Assembly: GCA_035079385.1 (NCBI GenBank)
Contig: JAVHKY010000054.1
Location: 3,015,501 to 3,079,500 of the forward strand
Reading direction: 5' to 3'
Length of the DNA: 64,000 nt
DNA from: Aspidiotus rigidus
Taxonomy: Eukaryota > Arthropoda > Insecta > Hemiptera > Diaspididae
Numbering within the stretch: the stretch's first letter is position 1; each line of letters begins with the position of its first letter. Below, piece after piece: positions 1 through 12,159 of this stretch. The notes beneath the pieces were generated by a model, which was not told where the DNA came from, ran no database searches, and was given only the letters and a program-made list of their open reading frames with translations. Both the position numbers and the translations under genes were made by a program.

Positions 1-2
1 CC

Positions 3-542
3 TCCCTCCCCCGAGACACGATCCGTGATCGCCGTTTGCGTTGGATCAGTCTCCCTTTCTTGGGGAAGTTCTCCCAGCAATTGGGTCGGGCCCTTCGCCC
101 GTTTGGCTTCAGACCCGCGTTTTACAACCCTACCACAGTCAAGAGGTTGTTTGTGAGACTGAAGGACCCCATACCTGTTGATGAGAGGAGTGGTGTGTAT
201 AAGTTGGAGTGTGAGGATTGTGGAGGCTTTTATATTGGTGAGACCAGCCGCCAAATGAAAGTTCGAGTAGCTGAGCACCTGAAGTCTTGGAAGAAGGGAC
301 ACTTGGGGGAGTCAGCTTTCGCCGATCACTCAATAAACAGTGGCCACAGCTTCCGTGAGGGATCCGAAAAGCTCCTCCATAAGGAGAATTCCTACCGTAA
401 GCGTATCGCCCTCGAGAATATAGAGATAATTCGTCATCTCAACACTGACGGTATCACTGTTCTTAATTCGTATATTCCGGAAGATGGCCTGATCGAACTT
501 GTTTATGACTCACACCGTGATTTCTCGTTTGGACGATCTTAA
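3..542 (+). CDS. Penelope-like element: RT C-terminus plus GIY-YIG endonuclease, 5' cut by window edge
   Basis: The frame is open from the left edge of the window, so the annotated ATG at 36 is only internal. The first part carries the PLE linker (RPFGFRPAFYNP). A GIY-YIG nuclease core follows: SGVYKLECEDCGGFYIGETS gives the GVY and YIG halves, then R...V.EH. The tail (IEIIRHLN, VLNSYIPEDGLIELVY) matches the C-terminus of the PLE at 55517-57293. In PLEs this nuclease nicks target DNA for reverse transcription. Frame and motifs are intact across 180 codons, so this copy is relatively young, but the reverse transcriptase lies outside the window. A conserved 3'-UTR hairpin lies 30 bases downstream. 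Family assignment is secure; activity is unknown. Confidence 0.85.
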   Translation, partial: SLPRDTIRDRRLRWISLPFLGKFSQQLGRALRPFGFRPAFYNPTTVKRLFVRLKDPIPVDERSGVYKLECEDCGGFYIGETSRQMKVRVAEHLKSWKKGHLGESAFADHSINSGHSFREGSEKLLHKENSYRKRIALENIEIIRHLNTDGITVLNSYIPEDGLIELVYDSHRDFSFGRS

Positions 543-572
543 TACCTCGTTCTTCTCTTTTGTTCGTCAGTT

Positions 573-613
573 GCTTTCATTTCAGGCTCGAAGATGGTTG
601 TTTAACCGAAAGC
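573..613 (+). other. Conserved hairpin in PLE 3' UTR (copy 1)
   Basis: An outer helix GCTTTC (573-578) / GAAAGC (608-613) encloses an inner stem GGTT (596-599) / AACC (604-607) with a GTTT loop. The same architecture occurs downstream of the second PLE end at 1018-1055, in both arms of the PLE at 54217-57460, and at 49889-49914, with compensatory changes in the inner stem. Role unknown. Confidence 0.5.
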
Positions 614-744
614 GCTCGTCGTATATTTTCATTTTTTCTGCGGTTTGCATTTTTTTACTCCACGTCGGAGTATTCCTCTTTATTGTTTAGTATGGATAGC
701 CGTAACTTAAAGGAACGGATTCGTGTAATTACCCCAGTGTTTAT

Positions 745-955
745 ATAAGTACGACCAGCCGCGTCAACTCCAAGTTAGAGGTGATGAACACAGGAAAGCA
801 GGGGTCCGAAGTTCTCCTTCACAGGGAAAATTCGTATTTCAAACGATTAGCTTTGGAGGCAATCGAAATCTTTCGTCCCCGGAATGATAAAAATATTATC
901 GTGTTGAACAGGTATATTCCTGAGGAGGGATGGATTGAATCATTCACATTTTGAT
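745..955 (+). pseudogene. Diverged Penelope-like element 3' end
   Basis: Translation gives a decayed GIY-YIG C-terminus: GSEVLLHRENSYFKRLALEA, then IEIFRPRN and VLNRYIPEEGWIES, ending at a stop near 955. This is collinear with residues ~115-165 of the preceding element. Most of the nuclease core is missing; only a remnant resembling the YIGETSR region (YISTTSR) is left just upstream. The downstream ~130 bases keep the PLE 3'-UTR motif (GTTCAGTCGCTTTC then GAAAGC). It may be a tandem partial copy of the first element, as PLEs often form head-to-tail or inverted partial arrays, but sequence divergence suggests an older insertion. Confidence 0.7.
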
Positions 956-1017
956 GACTTGCTGGTTCCTCATGACCTCTTCGACGTTACTTGCTCTTCT
1001 TGGTGTTGGGTTCAGTC

Positions 1018-1055
1018 GCTTTCTATACTTCGAGAATGGCTCTGTAGCCGAAAGC
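1018..1055 (+). other. Conserved hairpin in PLE 3' UTR (copy 2)
   Basis: GCTTTC (1018-1023) pairs with GAAAGC (1050-1055). The inner stem is GGCT (1038-1041) / AGCC (1046-1049) with a CTGT loop. Relative to copy 1 the inner stem differs on both strands, which keeps pairing. Confidence 0.5.
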
Positions 1056-1189
1056 TCTCGGTAGCGTAATTTTATTGCGGTTTTTCTATCTGTTCTTTTA
1101 CTCTTAGCGAGCATACTCCATCATTACTTTTTCCACTTAGCAATCAAGGAGCGCCTCGCCTGGCCTCTTACTTGACCTGCGAGGCTTCT

Positions 1190-3400
1190 TGGCGGTGCGT
1201 GGGCAAAGCGTCCGTCGACACAGTGCGATAGGTGCTAACACACCTAAGCGCAGCTCTTCGTTGACTTTTTCCATTTCATGTAGTCCACCCATACTGGAGG
1301 ACTTACATTGCTACATCCATGCACAGTCCTCTAGATCCTCTTGGTTCTCCTTGATTCAAACGTATCACCACCCTGGAAGCTTTCTCCGCCACCTTTTCAA
1401 AATTGTTGTGACAATATTGTGCTATACATCACAGTACCTAAAAATATTCTAGTCATTGACCGATGGTTGAAAAAATTCCGGTGTAAAATGATCGATCTGG
1501 GAAAATATTATAAGTGAAAATTTTCATTTCTCGCACATTATGAATCTAAACGAGCAAAAATTTGTTTCGTTCTTCATCACTTCTCGGGCAATTCTTCTCC
1601 AGATTATGATATTTGGATAGAATTCAAATTCATAGCGAAAACACTCTGTAACATTTCATGAACAGCTGGAGTCATTATCAGTGCTTACAAGTTTTCATGC
1701 GGCATATCGAAATATGATTTTCGGATTTTCGTCATCTAAGACGTTCCTAGTCTTTCACGAACTTTTCGCCCATAAAGTCTGTACAAGAAGACGAATTTTG
1801 CGAGCCGCACACACTCGAATTCGAGACGAGCCGCGAATCTCAAATCACAAATTCATCGGCCTTAAAGGTAGACGACAGGCAACCTCGTCGTTGTTCATCA
1901 CTACCACACGCATACGAGTACGTACTCAGTCGTCATTACGAATACAGCTCACGAAGCTAATCATTTCCTGTCGATATATCTCCTTCTACCATCATTATCA
2001 GCGTATATACCCGCTGAACATCGTATGTACGTAAACATCTATAACTATTTGAAAAACTTCTACCACAAACGTACGTATATATACTTTAGTTTCTTGAAGG
2101 GACAGACAAAGATAGACGGCCGTGGACCACGCTCTGTTCTCGCGCAATAAAAAAAGAAAACACCGTTCGTTGACGAATGAAGTTCACTAAGTCTAGACTT
2201 AAACTAACTTGAGCCTATACAACCGAAATTTAACAAGCTGTTGATGATTACATGCCTTTGACATTCCCAAGACGTACCTAATCAAACTGTGTACTGAATA
2301 CTAAATCGTTCAACGTTCTCTTTTTGGTAACGTAGTAGTATTCGCTATATAGTCCTCCTTACACCCTCTCCTCGATGAACCTCCATACAGCAATATACTT
2401 TATATCTACTTGATATAAAAATCAAAAAATTCGTGTAATCATCATCGCACGGAGACTCGTTTTTTTTTCGGATATACCGGTACCATCTGCAATACTGCAC
2501 TCTTGCACATTCGCGATTATACCAATAAGAGTCTCTCGATATGTTCTCGTCGGTATGCAGACGACCATAATTCATAAATTTACGCAAGGTAGCAGTAAAA
2601 CTAGAGGAACGGGACACTGACACTCAAAGGTTGACGTCAGTCGACTATAGATGCAATTTTTAGTCTATTAAAAACAGCTGACTGTTAGATAAAATATTGT
2701 TGTCAAAGATAATCCGCCCCAAGCAGAACAACGTGATACGCATTAAAATTTGCGCAATACGCACCCTCTCTATAATAACCGAATAAACTTTCTTTCTCGT
2801 GGATCTTTTTCATGAGAAGATGAGACAGGATCTTACATCAAATTGTATCATTGGCATTTGTTTTAATTTTTCGAATCGAATTCCTAAAGTTATTGCACGT
2901 TATGATATGAAAAAAAAAAAAAACAGATGAAATGAATACCTAAAGTAAACGTTTTATAAAAGACCGAAAATGATTTATCGAAATACTAATGATGAAGCAG
3001 AGTACTTACGCAGATGAGTTCCATAGTTGATTTTATCAAAATATTTTTACTCAGCTTTCCTCGCCTTCATCTTTTTAATTATTCAGGTTCATGTGACTGT
3101 CCCTCTCCCCTTCTTCATTCTCTAAATCTTTTCTAGTCGCATGTGATTAGCCTTACATCAGTGACGGCGAAAGGGAAGGGGACTTTCAATCATTCCTTAA
3201 AAAGTAGCTTTATGGATACGTACGCAGAAATTGAGTCCAATTATGCTGCTCCCGTTCCTAGGATACCTATATTTGAAAATGTTTGCGAGGAGGAGGACAG
3301 ACATTTGGTATAAAGGCAATACATTAAAAATTGTTGACTTATCCATGAGAATTTATTGGTGCTCTTCAACGAAGAATGATTAAACCAAGGTGCCGTGCCT
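1190..3400. other. No gene recognised (AT-rich spacer)
   Basis: Short open frames only, none with a recognisable domain or clear codon bias. No tandem or inverted repeat stands out. A 13-base A tract lies at 2910-2922. Confidence 0.5.
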
Positions 3401-4080
3401 GATGAAACATGCCGACTCTAAATTGACTCGCTGTTTCGAACTGGGATTTTGAGTCGATTCAGCCCCGCTTAATGTTCCTGACAAATAGACCCAATATGAA
3501 GTCAACTGAAAATCGACCACTTTCTTTTCATGTCGATGTCAAAATTAAATCAGTCCGAAATCGACCTCGACATTGAGTCGATTTCAGGGTTTCAGAATCG
3601 AGGTCGAAATTTAGTCGACTTCTGATGGCGTCAGATTTCAGTATCGACTGCGAACCGACGCGACGTTGAAATTGCGTCAATTCGACCATTGCACCCTTGG
3701 TCGGTCGATTCGAATTCGATTTAAAATCGACCAAAATTAACTTCCAAGAAAACTATAAAAATAAATTAATTAATAATCGACGAAACAGGACACTCGATCT
3801 TAAATGCATAGAAAAAATTAAAAAGTCGACTTTTAATCGACTCCAAATTGACGTGGACCAACCTTCATTTCCAGAAAATTGAAAATGAAATTGGCCCAAC
3901 AGAGCAGTCGACTTCAGTTTTCAGGTCGATTAGGGGCGAATTAGGATCTCAATCTTGTGGAAGCACCAGGCCTCATATTAGAAATTATGTTTTGCCCGGA
4001 AAATTTATTTTCCCCCTCTGCTCAAAGCGTGCTTTCACCCCTTCAGGTTCCCTTATCTTGCCCCGGCCTGGATAATGTCT
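3400..4080. repeat. Diverged TCGA-rich repeat DNA
   Basis: Dense TCGA words (GTCGATT, TCGACC, AGTCGAC) recur every 10-30 bases in both orientations, without a clean long period. The same vocabulary appears at 4850-7170, 35280-35860, 49270-49480 and 50270-50790. Open frames through it are artefacts of the repeat. Confidence 0.65.
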
Positions 4081-4850
4081 CAAAATCTTTTGGCCAGGCA
4101 CGATCTCAGGCCTAAGAGACCCTCAATCAACTTTTGAAGAACACAAGAGGGGAGTACCCCGCAGAGAGGACAGGACAGAGCAAGCATCACAAGCGTCACT
4201 CGTTCATTTGTTTCAATTGTGATGTGAATACTTTTTTTTTTTATTCACTATCCAACCATACTGCTTATCAAAATACAAAATAAAAATCATAGAAAAAAAA
4301 AGGAACACAAATAAAAGTAAGTAAATAATAATAATAATGACCAAACTTTAAAAAAAAAAAAAAAGAAAATTGAAAAGAAGTAAGAAAAAGTAGGAGCAAA
4401 GATAACCAAAATATAAATAATATAGTAAGTAAATAATAATATCACAACGTAAAAAAAAAAAAAAAAAAAAGGAGTTGGAGTCCTCACCTCATCTTATTTA
4501 TGAATGAGTAAATGCTTTAAATGGTTAATGCTGGAGAGAGGTGAGATATAAATTGTATAAGATGAGGGAATAATGCCATGATAGATAAAAACTTGTATCG
4601 AATATCTGTAAGTTTTTAGTTGAAAAGAAGGAAACTAATTCAACCAGTTAAGCTGTACTTCTTTTCAGAGTGCTGTCCCCGCTCATTTTAGACTTAGAAA
4701 TAGGAAACCTTATAATATTTTTAGTTTTTTCACCTCTCGCGAGAAAAAAAAAATAAAAGTTGAAAAAAAATTTTGAGAATAAATGTGGGGGCCTTCTCTT
4801 GTGGAGGCCAGGGTTCCCAGGACCCCCTTCTAAACTCGGCCCTGAAATCG
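4080..4850. repeat. Low-complexity A/T-rich segment
   Basis: Several A runs of 9-20 bases (around 4231, 4350, 4451-4470, 4745) with AATAATAAT stretches. No coding signal; the predicted frames here are poly-F/poly-K translations of these runs. Confidence 0.7.
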
Positions 4851-7170
4851 ATGGAAAAATTTGGAAAAGTCGACTCGAAACCAAAGTTCAATCAAGGTCG
4901 ATTCAAAGTTGATCAGAGTACATTAAATACCAGAGAACTACAAACTGAATCAACATTTTTTTTGTCAGAACTATCGATTTCAGTCCTATAGAACCATTTG
5001 GAGAAGTTGACTTGGAATTGACCCCAGATCGACGTTGGTTTGAGGCAGATTCAAATCAACCAGCGTACATTATACCAGAAAACTACAAATTGACCTAAAA
5101 TTGACCTGATAAAGCGGGGAATGTCAAGTTGGAAGATGAATTTGGAGAGGTCCATTTGGAATTGACCTCAGATCAACGTGGTTTGAGGTCAATTCAAAGC
5201 TGACCCACGCACATTGCGTACATTTATAACAGAGAACTACAAATTGACCTTTCGGAGACGTTGATTTCAGGTTGATAGAAAAATTTGGAAAAGTCAACTC
5301 AGAATTGACCCCAGATCAACATTGGTTTTAGGTTGCGACTCAAGTTGACCAACGTACCTTACACCAGAGAATTACAAATTGACCTGACAGTGCTGAGAAT
5401 GTCGAGTCAAAATAAAAAATAGTAGGGATTGACTTGGAATTGACCCCAGATCAACGTGGTTTGAGGTCAATTCAAAGTTGCCCTACGTAAATTGCGTACA
5501 TTTATACCGGAGAACTACAAACTGATCTGAGAGATGTTGATTTCCGGTTGATAACAAAAATTTGGAGAAGTCAACTCGGAATTGACTCCAGGTCAATGTG
5601 GTTTGAGGTCAATTCAAAATTGACCCACGCAAATTGCGTACATTTATACCGGGGAACTACAAATTGATCTGTGAAATGTTGATTTCAGGTTGATAACAAA
5701 AGTTTGGAGAAGTCAACTCGGAATTGACCCCAGGTCAATGTGGTTTGAGGTCAATTCAAAGTTGACCCACGCAAATTGCGTACATTTATACCGGAGAACT
5801 ACAAATTGACCTGAGAGATGTTGATTTCAGGTTGGTAACAAAAATTTGGAGAAGTCAACTCGGAATTGACCCCAGGTCAACGTGGGTTGAGGTCAATTCA
5901 AAGTTGACCCACGCAAATTGCGTACATTTATACCGGAGAACTACAGATTGACCTGAGAGATGTTGATTTCAGGTTGATAACAAAAATTTGGAGAAGTCAA
6001 CTCGGAATCGACCCCAGGTCAACATTGGTTTCAGTTCAATTCAAATCGACCGGCGAGAACTACAAACGGACCTAAAATTGACCTGACAAAGCTGAGAATG
6101 ACAGGTTGAAAGGTAAATCTGGAGAGGTCGATTTGGAATTGCCCCCAGATCAACGTGGTTCGAGTTCAATTCAAAGTTGGCCCACTCACATTGCGTACAT
6201 TTATACAGGAGAACTTCAAATTGACCTAAAATTGACCTAAGAGCGATGTTGATTTCAGGTTGATAGAAAAATTTAGATAAGTTGACTTGGAATTGACCCC
6301 AAGTCGATATCGGTTTCAAGTCAATTCAAGTTGACAGACAACTACAAATTGACCCAAAATTGACCTGATAGGGATGTCAATTTCAGGTCGATAGAAAAGT
6401 TCGGAAAAGTCGACTCCAAATTAACCCTAGGTCGATGTTGATGTGAGGTCAATTTAAAGTTGACTAGCATGCATTCCCAGAGAACTACAAGTTGCCTGGA
6501 AATTGACCCAAATTTGGAGGAGTCAACTCAAAATTGACTCAAAATTGACCTCTTTTCAAAGTCGACTCAAAGTTGACCAGCATGCATTCCCAGAAAACTA
6601 CAAGTAGAGTTGAAATCGACACAAAACAGAGCAATCTATTTTAGATCAAAAAGAATTTGGTGAAGTCGATTCGAATTCAACTTGGAATCGACGTGGCTAA
6701 GGACTTGAAATTGCTTATGTGAATCTGATATCGACGTAATCTTGAGGCGTTCATTTAAAGTCGACCAGCGTACATTACTAGAGAGTTGCAAATTAACTTA
6801 AAATCGACCTGACAGAGGTGTCGATTACAGGTCGATAGACAAATTTGGAGAAGTGGATTGAAGTCGGTTTAAGGTCGGTTCATAGTCAACCAGCGTACAT
6901 TACCAGATAGTCGCAAATTGACTTGAAATTGATCTGAGTGAGCTTTTGATTTCAGGTCAATGGAAAAATTTGGAGCAGTCGATTCAAAATTTACTTCAGA
7001 TATAGACGTCAATTAAAGGTCGATATAAAGTTGAACAGCTTACATTTCCAGAAAATTGAAAATGACTATCAATTGGCGCAACAGAGCATTCGATAGTGGA
7101 GTTGACCCCATGTCGACTAAATAACTAGGTCGATGTGAGGTTAACTTCAACAATTTCGACCAAGAACATC
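4850..7170. repeat. Satellite-like tandem array, ~142-bp unit
   Basis: The landmark TTTATACCGGRGAACTAC recurs with its TTTATA at 5501, 5643, 5785 and 5927, an exact 142-base spacing. Weaker units extend to both sides (landmark near 5223 and 6200, spacing about 137-142). Each unit carries GGTCAA and TTGACC words in a fixed order around ACCCACGCAAATTGCGTAC. The centre is homogeneous and the flanks are diverged, as expected for an array homogenised by unequal exchange. At equivalent positions edge units keep TCGA where core units have TCAA or TTGA, suggesting CpG decay. Confidence 0.85.
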
Positions 7171-7179
7171 GACCTTAAA

Positions 7180-9420
7180 CCTACGTTCATCGCGGATCCC
7201 ACAAGTTCCAGGGCAAAATCGGAATATTTTAAGGAATTTAATTCTGAATAAGCGCAATGATGATCCAACCTCTAACAAACTTTCAGAAAAACGTAACGCT
7301 CTTCGCACGTTTGATTTCATTCGTCTATGAGAAGTCGTTGAAATCAACATTTCGCACACAGCACAGGAGGAAATCGATCGGTGAACGTTGATTTCATCAA
7401 AAGTCTTTTATACACGAAAAAGACTTTAAAATATAACTAAATTATTGTGAGTGTTCCAAGGATAAGAGTGAAATTTCGACAGAGTTCTCGCATTCCAACT
7501 ATATGGGTAAGTAGATAATACTCGCCAAATTTTTAGTGCTTCCGTGGAAGCATTACACGTAATTGTTTAACCAAGTTGAACCTGCTGGAAAAGCAATAAG
7601 GAAAGTTGTTGATGTTTTCGCGGTGGAGATGCGCGCCTCTGACACGAAGATCAAACGACCACTAAAGTCATTAGCTCAATGCTTTATTGCTTAATGTGTC
7701 GGTAGAAGATGTACTAGATATACAGTCATCCCTTTGTTTCAAGACCCTATCGCGGTATCTGCTATACAAAGCGTCATACATACTTACAGATCTGTACGTG
7801 TGCGCACGTATACGTATAGTGTACGAGTGTATATTTAAGCAAGGGTTGCTCTCTTTCCATTTAGTATATACAACACGACATTCACTCTCATATATAATGT
7901 TCCCCACAACGACCCCAGTATGGACCGCTAAAGAGTTGTTTAGCGCGTCATGCCGCCAGTGTTTAGTCCGAGCCATTGACTTTACAGGGTCGTTCCGTTG
8001 TCGCGTATTTAAAATAGCGTTCTCTGATTCAGCAGCGCGTTACAGAAAACTCTATTCTTCGCTATCGTCACCCTCTCCTTGCACGTTTTGTTTACACTGA
8101 ACGAAATAGTATTCAATAAAAACCTCATTACAATCTACCTTCTCTCAATAGCGAAGTCAGCGTTTTCTTTCTTTTAATTTCCTGCTATAGTGGCTATGCA
8201 TCTATGAGTACCTATCGTTACTGATTGTTTTATAAGTGGATCGCTGCACGCGCAAAGAAATGACTATTCGCACGAGGATGCAAAATGGGCTCGGGAAATA
8301 ACAACATTTGGAAGGTAGGTACTCGATTGAATATAGCAGCTTTCTACGTCCTTTAAAACAAACTTTAAGCAACTAGTCCTAAGAAACTTCCGTACTTATT
8401 ATAGCAAGTACAAGAGAATTATAAGTTTGAAGTAGTCGAAAACAAATATTTTTCATGATGAATTTTCTAGGGTAGGAAAGTGACCGAAAAAGTATACTTA
8501 CAAATATTAGCGCTCCTAGAAGAGCGTCAACGATTGGAACAATTTATTAGTTTTCAACATTGAATCAAGAGGAAGCCTTTGGGAGTGATTCAGCCGGATA
8601 AAGATATAGTATTTCCTAATCAACCTCGATAACCACAGTCAATCTGACGTCAAATCGACTAGAAATAAATTCAAAAGTAACGGTGAGTTTGTCATCGAAC
8701 GATTTTCGCCTGATTTCGACTGCAAAATCACCGCTAATTTTGTTCTATTCATTGTTAATATCAGAAATGAGTAGAATTGGGGCTCTTGCATTGGCAAGCC
8801 AAGAGCCCCTCTATGCAGCCGCAAAAAAAAATTTAAAAGACAAAAAAGTTTCCTATCGAACGATACGTTGTGATGTCACGACTAGAGATGAAGGAGGAAC
8901 AGGTGCCCTTTTGACAGATAACTCCTCATATTCTGGGTCACCTTATATTTTATTTTTGCTTAGTATTTTTAGAATTTCTATGCAGTCCCAGCGAGTTTTA
9001 TTTTTGCACCCCATTTTTCAAATTTTCAAGTTTCTTTTGCTCGATACTTCAATAATGGTAATAATTACACCAACCGCATGTATTCTACGACCGTAAAGAC
9101 TTTTATTATTGATCAAATATATCTAAATTTCTTCAGTTGTCTATTACTATTTTGGCTAAGAACACTTAAGTACTCTACGATCATTTGTGGGGGTACTTTT
9201 GCATTTCGGATCTTGACAGGCTAAAAGTAATCGAATTTCTCAGGTTTCAAATCTGAGTAAAGCAAAAAATTCTAGATCTTGACATAGAAATAATTTAGAT
9301 CTCTTGAGGTCTAGATTTTGGTAGAAAAGAAAAGCTTCAGGTCTTTCAAAAAAAAAAAATGAATTTTTGTTATCTGATAGTCAAGAAGAGGAAAAACCCC
9401 AAGAGATCCGAATACTGAGG
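7180..9420. other. No gene recognised
   Basis: Two overlapping opposite frames at 7671-8100 (101 and 137 codons) have no recognisable domain. A 9-base A run occurs at 8823. No repeat structure was found apart from short T- and A-rich runs. Confidence 0.45.
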
Positions 9421-10735
9421 CGCATCAAGTGTAAATTGACGTCAATTTCAAAAATATATTTTCAAATTATGGTCGACGTTGAAATTGTGTCGATATTTAA
9501 TCGAACAACCTAAAAGGATTTTAGAAATGAGTTGAATTTCCGTCGCAGTAATTAATCATATTTGTTTCAAACATTGTATCGTAATCCAACCATAGCAGCA
9601 TTAGCTCAGCATTATTGGGTTTGCAATGGGCCTCATTACATGTCCTTACGGCTACGCAATCTAGCTGCAAGTAGCGAAGTCCTCGAAAAGACAAAATGCT
9701 ATACAAGGATGGCCGTACAAATTTTGACCAATACTTCCTAAGAAATTAATTTTCAGTTGATTAAGAATCGTTTTTCTGTCAACTTTACATATAAGTCGGA
9801 ATCGACCACAAATTGATGGTCTATCTTGATCACCAGGACCCAGCATACAAACTAAAATCTCATTTTCAACACCAATTACCACCCTCACATATCCATATCG
9901 GGGAAAATCACCATGTTTAGGATATCCCAACCCACCAGAACTGATGAGCTTATCGCCAAGAACAGGGGTCGAGTACAAATTCCGAAACTTAGCCACAAAT
10001 CACACAAATTTTTGAGAGGTATTTTTTCTTCAATATGAGCCATAGTATCAAACGTTGTTATGTGCCTGTAAATTCTTGTCTTTACTTTGACACAAATGTT
10101 TGACTCAGGCTCCAACCTCTCAACTCCAACACGGAAAACCGACGACATGGAAAAGTCTCATACTTTCATAACGTTATTTTCTTTTCTCTGTCTCTTCACG
10201 TAAAATCTTGAAGAGGTGGCTCAAGCCTGTTCCATGGGAGAGCACTCGGTAAAAATGCTCATCCTGTTGACATCCGATGCGTCTTCTAGAAGATAGAACT
10301 GTTGCCTCTGAAATATTAATTTGAAATTGGCGATTTTTCCCCTGTGTCTGATTGCGAACACGCTGTGTATCAACAGGAAACACTGAAACAACAATTTTTG
10401 AAGTGGACTAAGAGACTGATTAAATTATCAGTGTTGAGCTAGAAAATCGGAAAAATCTTCGAACAATAATCTAGGTACATGAGAGGACTAGGAAAAATGA
10501 CGAATGAGGGTTAGAAAAATTTCAACATAGGATTATGTATATGAACGTGATGGAGTGGAAAAATTGTCATATTCGAGTCAATTTATGAGATGGCAGATTC
10601 AGAAAAATTCTTGCCTTCAATTATCCTGCATGTTTCAAAGAAGCTCATCTCACTCCGATGCCTGTCAACGGATATTTCAATCACAAACTTTGTCTCAGAG
10701 AAAATCTCTCCCTGCATTCAAAATTTTATAGAATA
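9420..10735. other. Unassigned region with overlapping minus-strand frames
   Basis: Minus-strand frames at 9661-9996 and 9885-10148 (111 and 87 codons) overlap in different phases and another lies at 10174-10383. They could be shifted parts of one old coding sequence ending near the Helitron-like terminus, but I recognise no domain. TCGA words occur at 9440-9500. Confidence 0.3.
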
Positions 10736-10765
10736 CTAGCAAGTCCGGCGCGCCTACGGCGCGCC
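10736..10765 (-). mobile_element. Candidate Helitron 3' terminus
   Basis: Read on the minus strand, a very GC-rich hairpin made of two self-complementary octamers (GGCGCGCC, GTA, GGCGCGCC; 10765-10747) is followed seven bases later by CTAG and a T (10739-10735). Helitron 3' ends end in CTRR, insert before T, and carry a GC hairpin just upstream. The element body would lie at higher coordinates. I could not find a matching 5' TC end or a helicase, so this may be a non-autonomous copy or a chance palindrome. Confidence 0.45.
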
Positions 10766-10769
10766 TCTT

Positions 10770-11437
10770 AGTTTTTTCTTTTTTCATTTTTATCTTATTC
10801 GAGAGCGCTATATAAACAGGAATAATTTTTAAAAATCTCGGTAAATTGTCTAGATATTTCTACTTTGGATATTGAAAAAAAAAAAAGTAGAAATTCTCCA
10901 GACAACTTTTTTTTGGACCTGTATTCAAAATTTTTATGCAAACACAAAGTTCTCATGGCTACTTTTAATTCTGTTATTTAGTGTTTTGGGTAAGGTAGAT
11001 ACATGAAACAAAGGGAGTAACTCTGGGGTTTAAGATTATTTAGAATTTCTTAGTTAGATACACTATTTTCTTTGTATCTTTTCATCTCATAGTTCAATTC
11101 AATCTGCTTCGTTTTCTTTTCAAGCTTTTCTTCTTTCTTAATTTCATTCAATTTTGCACACTCTTTCATTCTTTACTTGTTCTTCCATACAACCTTTTTT
11201 TTTTTTTTCCTTTCTTTATTGTTTCCTGAGTCTTCCAAATTGTTCTCTGCCTCAGTATCACACTCTTCCAGTTTTCCCTCTCTTCCTATTCTTCTTTTTC
11301 AGTCCTCTGCATCCATCTCCTCCAATTATCCATATGGTGATAATTGATTCTACGTGTCATCCTCTAATCTACAAATTAATGGAAGAAAAACGTTTCGATT
11401 CTAAGATTAGTTCATTCATTTCCCTTTTTCTCTTTCA
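10770..11437. other. T-rich spacer, no gene
   Basis: Pyrimidine-rich low-complexity DNA (long TTC and T runs at 11090-11330). The long plus-strand frame at 11154-11657 is a translation of this bias that then runs into the MULE end, and is not believed. Confidence 0.6.
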
Positions 11438-11446
11438 CTTTTTTTC

Positions 11447-12153
11447 GAGTCACGGACTTTTCGGCGCCGTCGTTTTGGGCGCGGGAGATTTTCGGCGCGA
11501 GGACATTTCGGCGCGAAAGGTTCAAAAAAATTTTGTAAGTCTGTTAGCATTACCCAGAAGACACCACGAGGAGGTCGACTTACTAGTCTTCCGCGCGCCG
11601 ATCCGGGGAACCTTTGTCATGAATTGTAATCTGCTTATGCTTCGTCATGAATGGTAATCTGCTTATGCTTTGTCATGATTTGGATAATTCAGAGTCAACA
11701 ACGGTGAGCAATAGCGCGCAGGTATTCAATGGTCGTTCTTGCATCGTAGTCTTGGGCAATGGTCCGGAGTACATTATCGTTAACCACGTTTTTTCGCTTC
11801 TTTGAGGGTTGTTCACCCCTCTCTGCTTCGTTGTAACGCAGATCCCCTCCTTTTTGCGATTTCCTCAATTTGTCGATGAACATCCATATTGTTGGATGGG
11901 AATATCCCAATTCCGTTTGAAATCTGTAGTGGCTCCCCCGACTGCGTTATTTGTTCTGGCGTCACCATTGATGGTCCTTTCGTACACGTTCCACCACTCT
12001 ATCCGAAACATTGGTTGTCTCCTCCCGTCTCGTTTTCGACGCCCAATGTAGTTGTCGCCCTGAAAATTTGAAAAAATACCCCTTCGCGCCGAAATGTCCT
12101 TCGCGCCGAAAAAGGGTCCGCGCCGAAATGGTCGCGCCGAAAAGTCCGGACCC
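11447..12153 (-). mobile_element. Short MULE DNA transposon with 9-bp target duplication
   Basis: Two inverted ends of ~75 bases face each other (about 11447-11525 and 12078-12153). Both are built from reiterated TTCGGCGCG words, starting next to GGACTTTTCGGCGC. The direct repeat CTTTTTTTC lies at 11438-11446 and 12154-12162, a 9-bp duplication as expected for Mutator-like elements, although it is low in complexity. The interior holds a decayed C-terminal piece of a MULE transposase on the minus strand. At 707 bp it cannot encode a full transposase, so it is an internally deleted, non-autonomous derivative. Confidence 0.75.
11698..12030 (-). pseudogene. MULE transposase C-terminal remnant
   Basis: Minus-strand translation gives FRIEWWNVYERTINGDARTN, then N and a region equivalent to the EGWHNRF block of MULE transposases (here decayed to VGGATTDF). 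After a frame change comes GYSHPTIWMFIDKLRKSQKG and a final EYLRAIAHRC, matching the family's HSHP.IW.FI and YLR.IAHN motifs. The third acidic catalytic residue is not preserved. Compare the better-preserved transposase at 51177-52754; the two belong to the same superfamily but have different terminal repeats. Confidence 0.7.
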
Positions 12154-12159
12154 CTTTTT

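Noticed and set aside
4287..4487. Poly-F membrane-like small protein
   Set aside because: Translation of A/T homopolymers.
11154..11657. 167-codon plus-strand frame with possible signal peptide
   Set aside because: Pyrimidine-rich bias followed by the MULE inverted repeat; crosses an element boundary.
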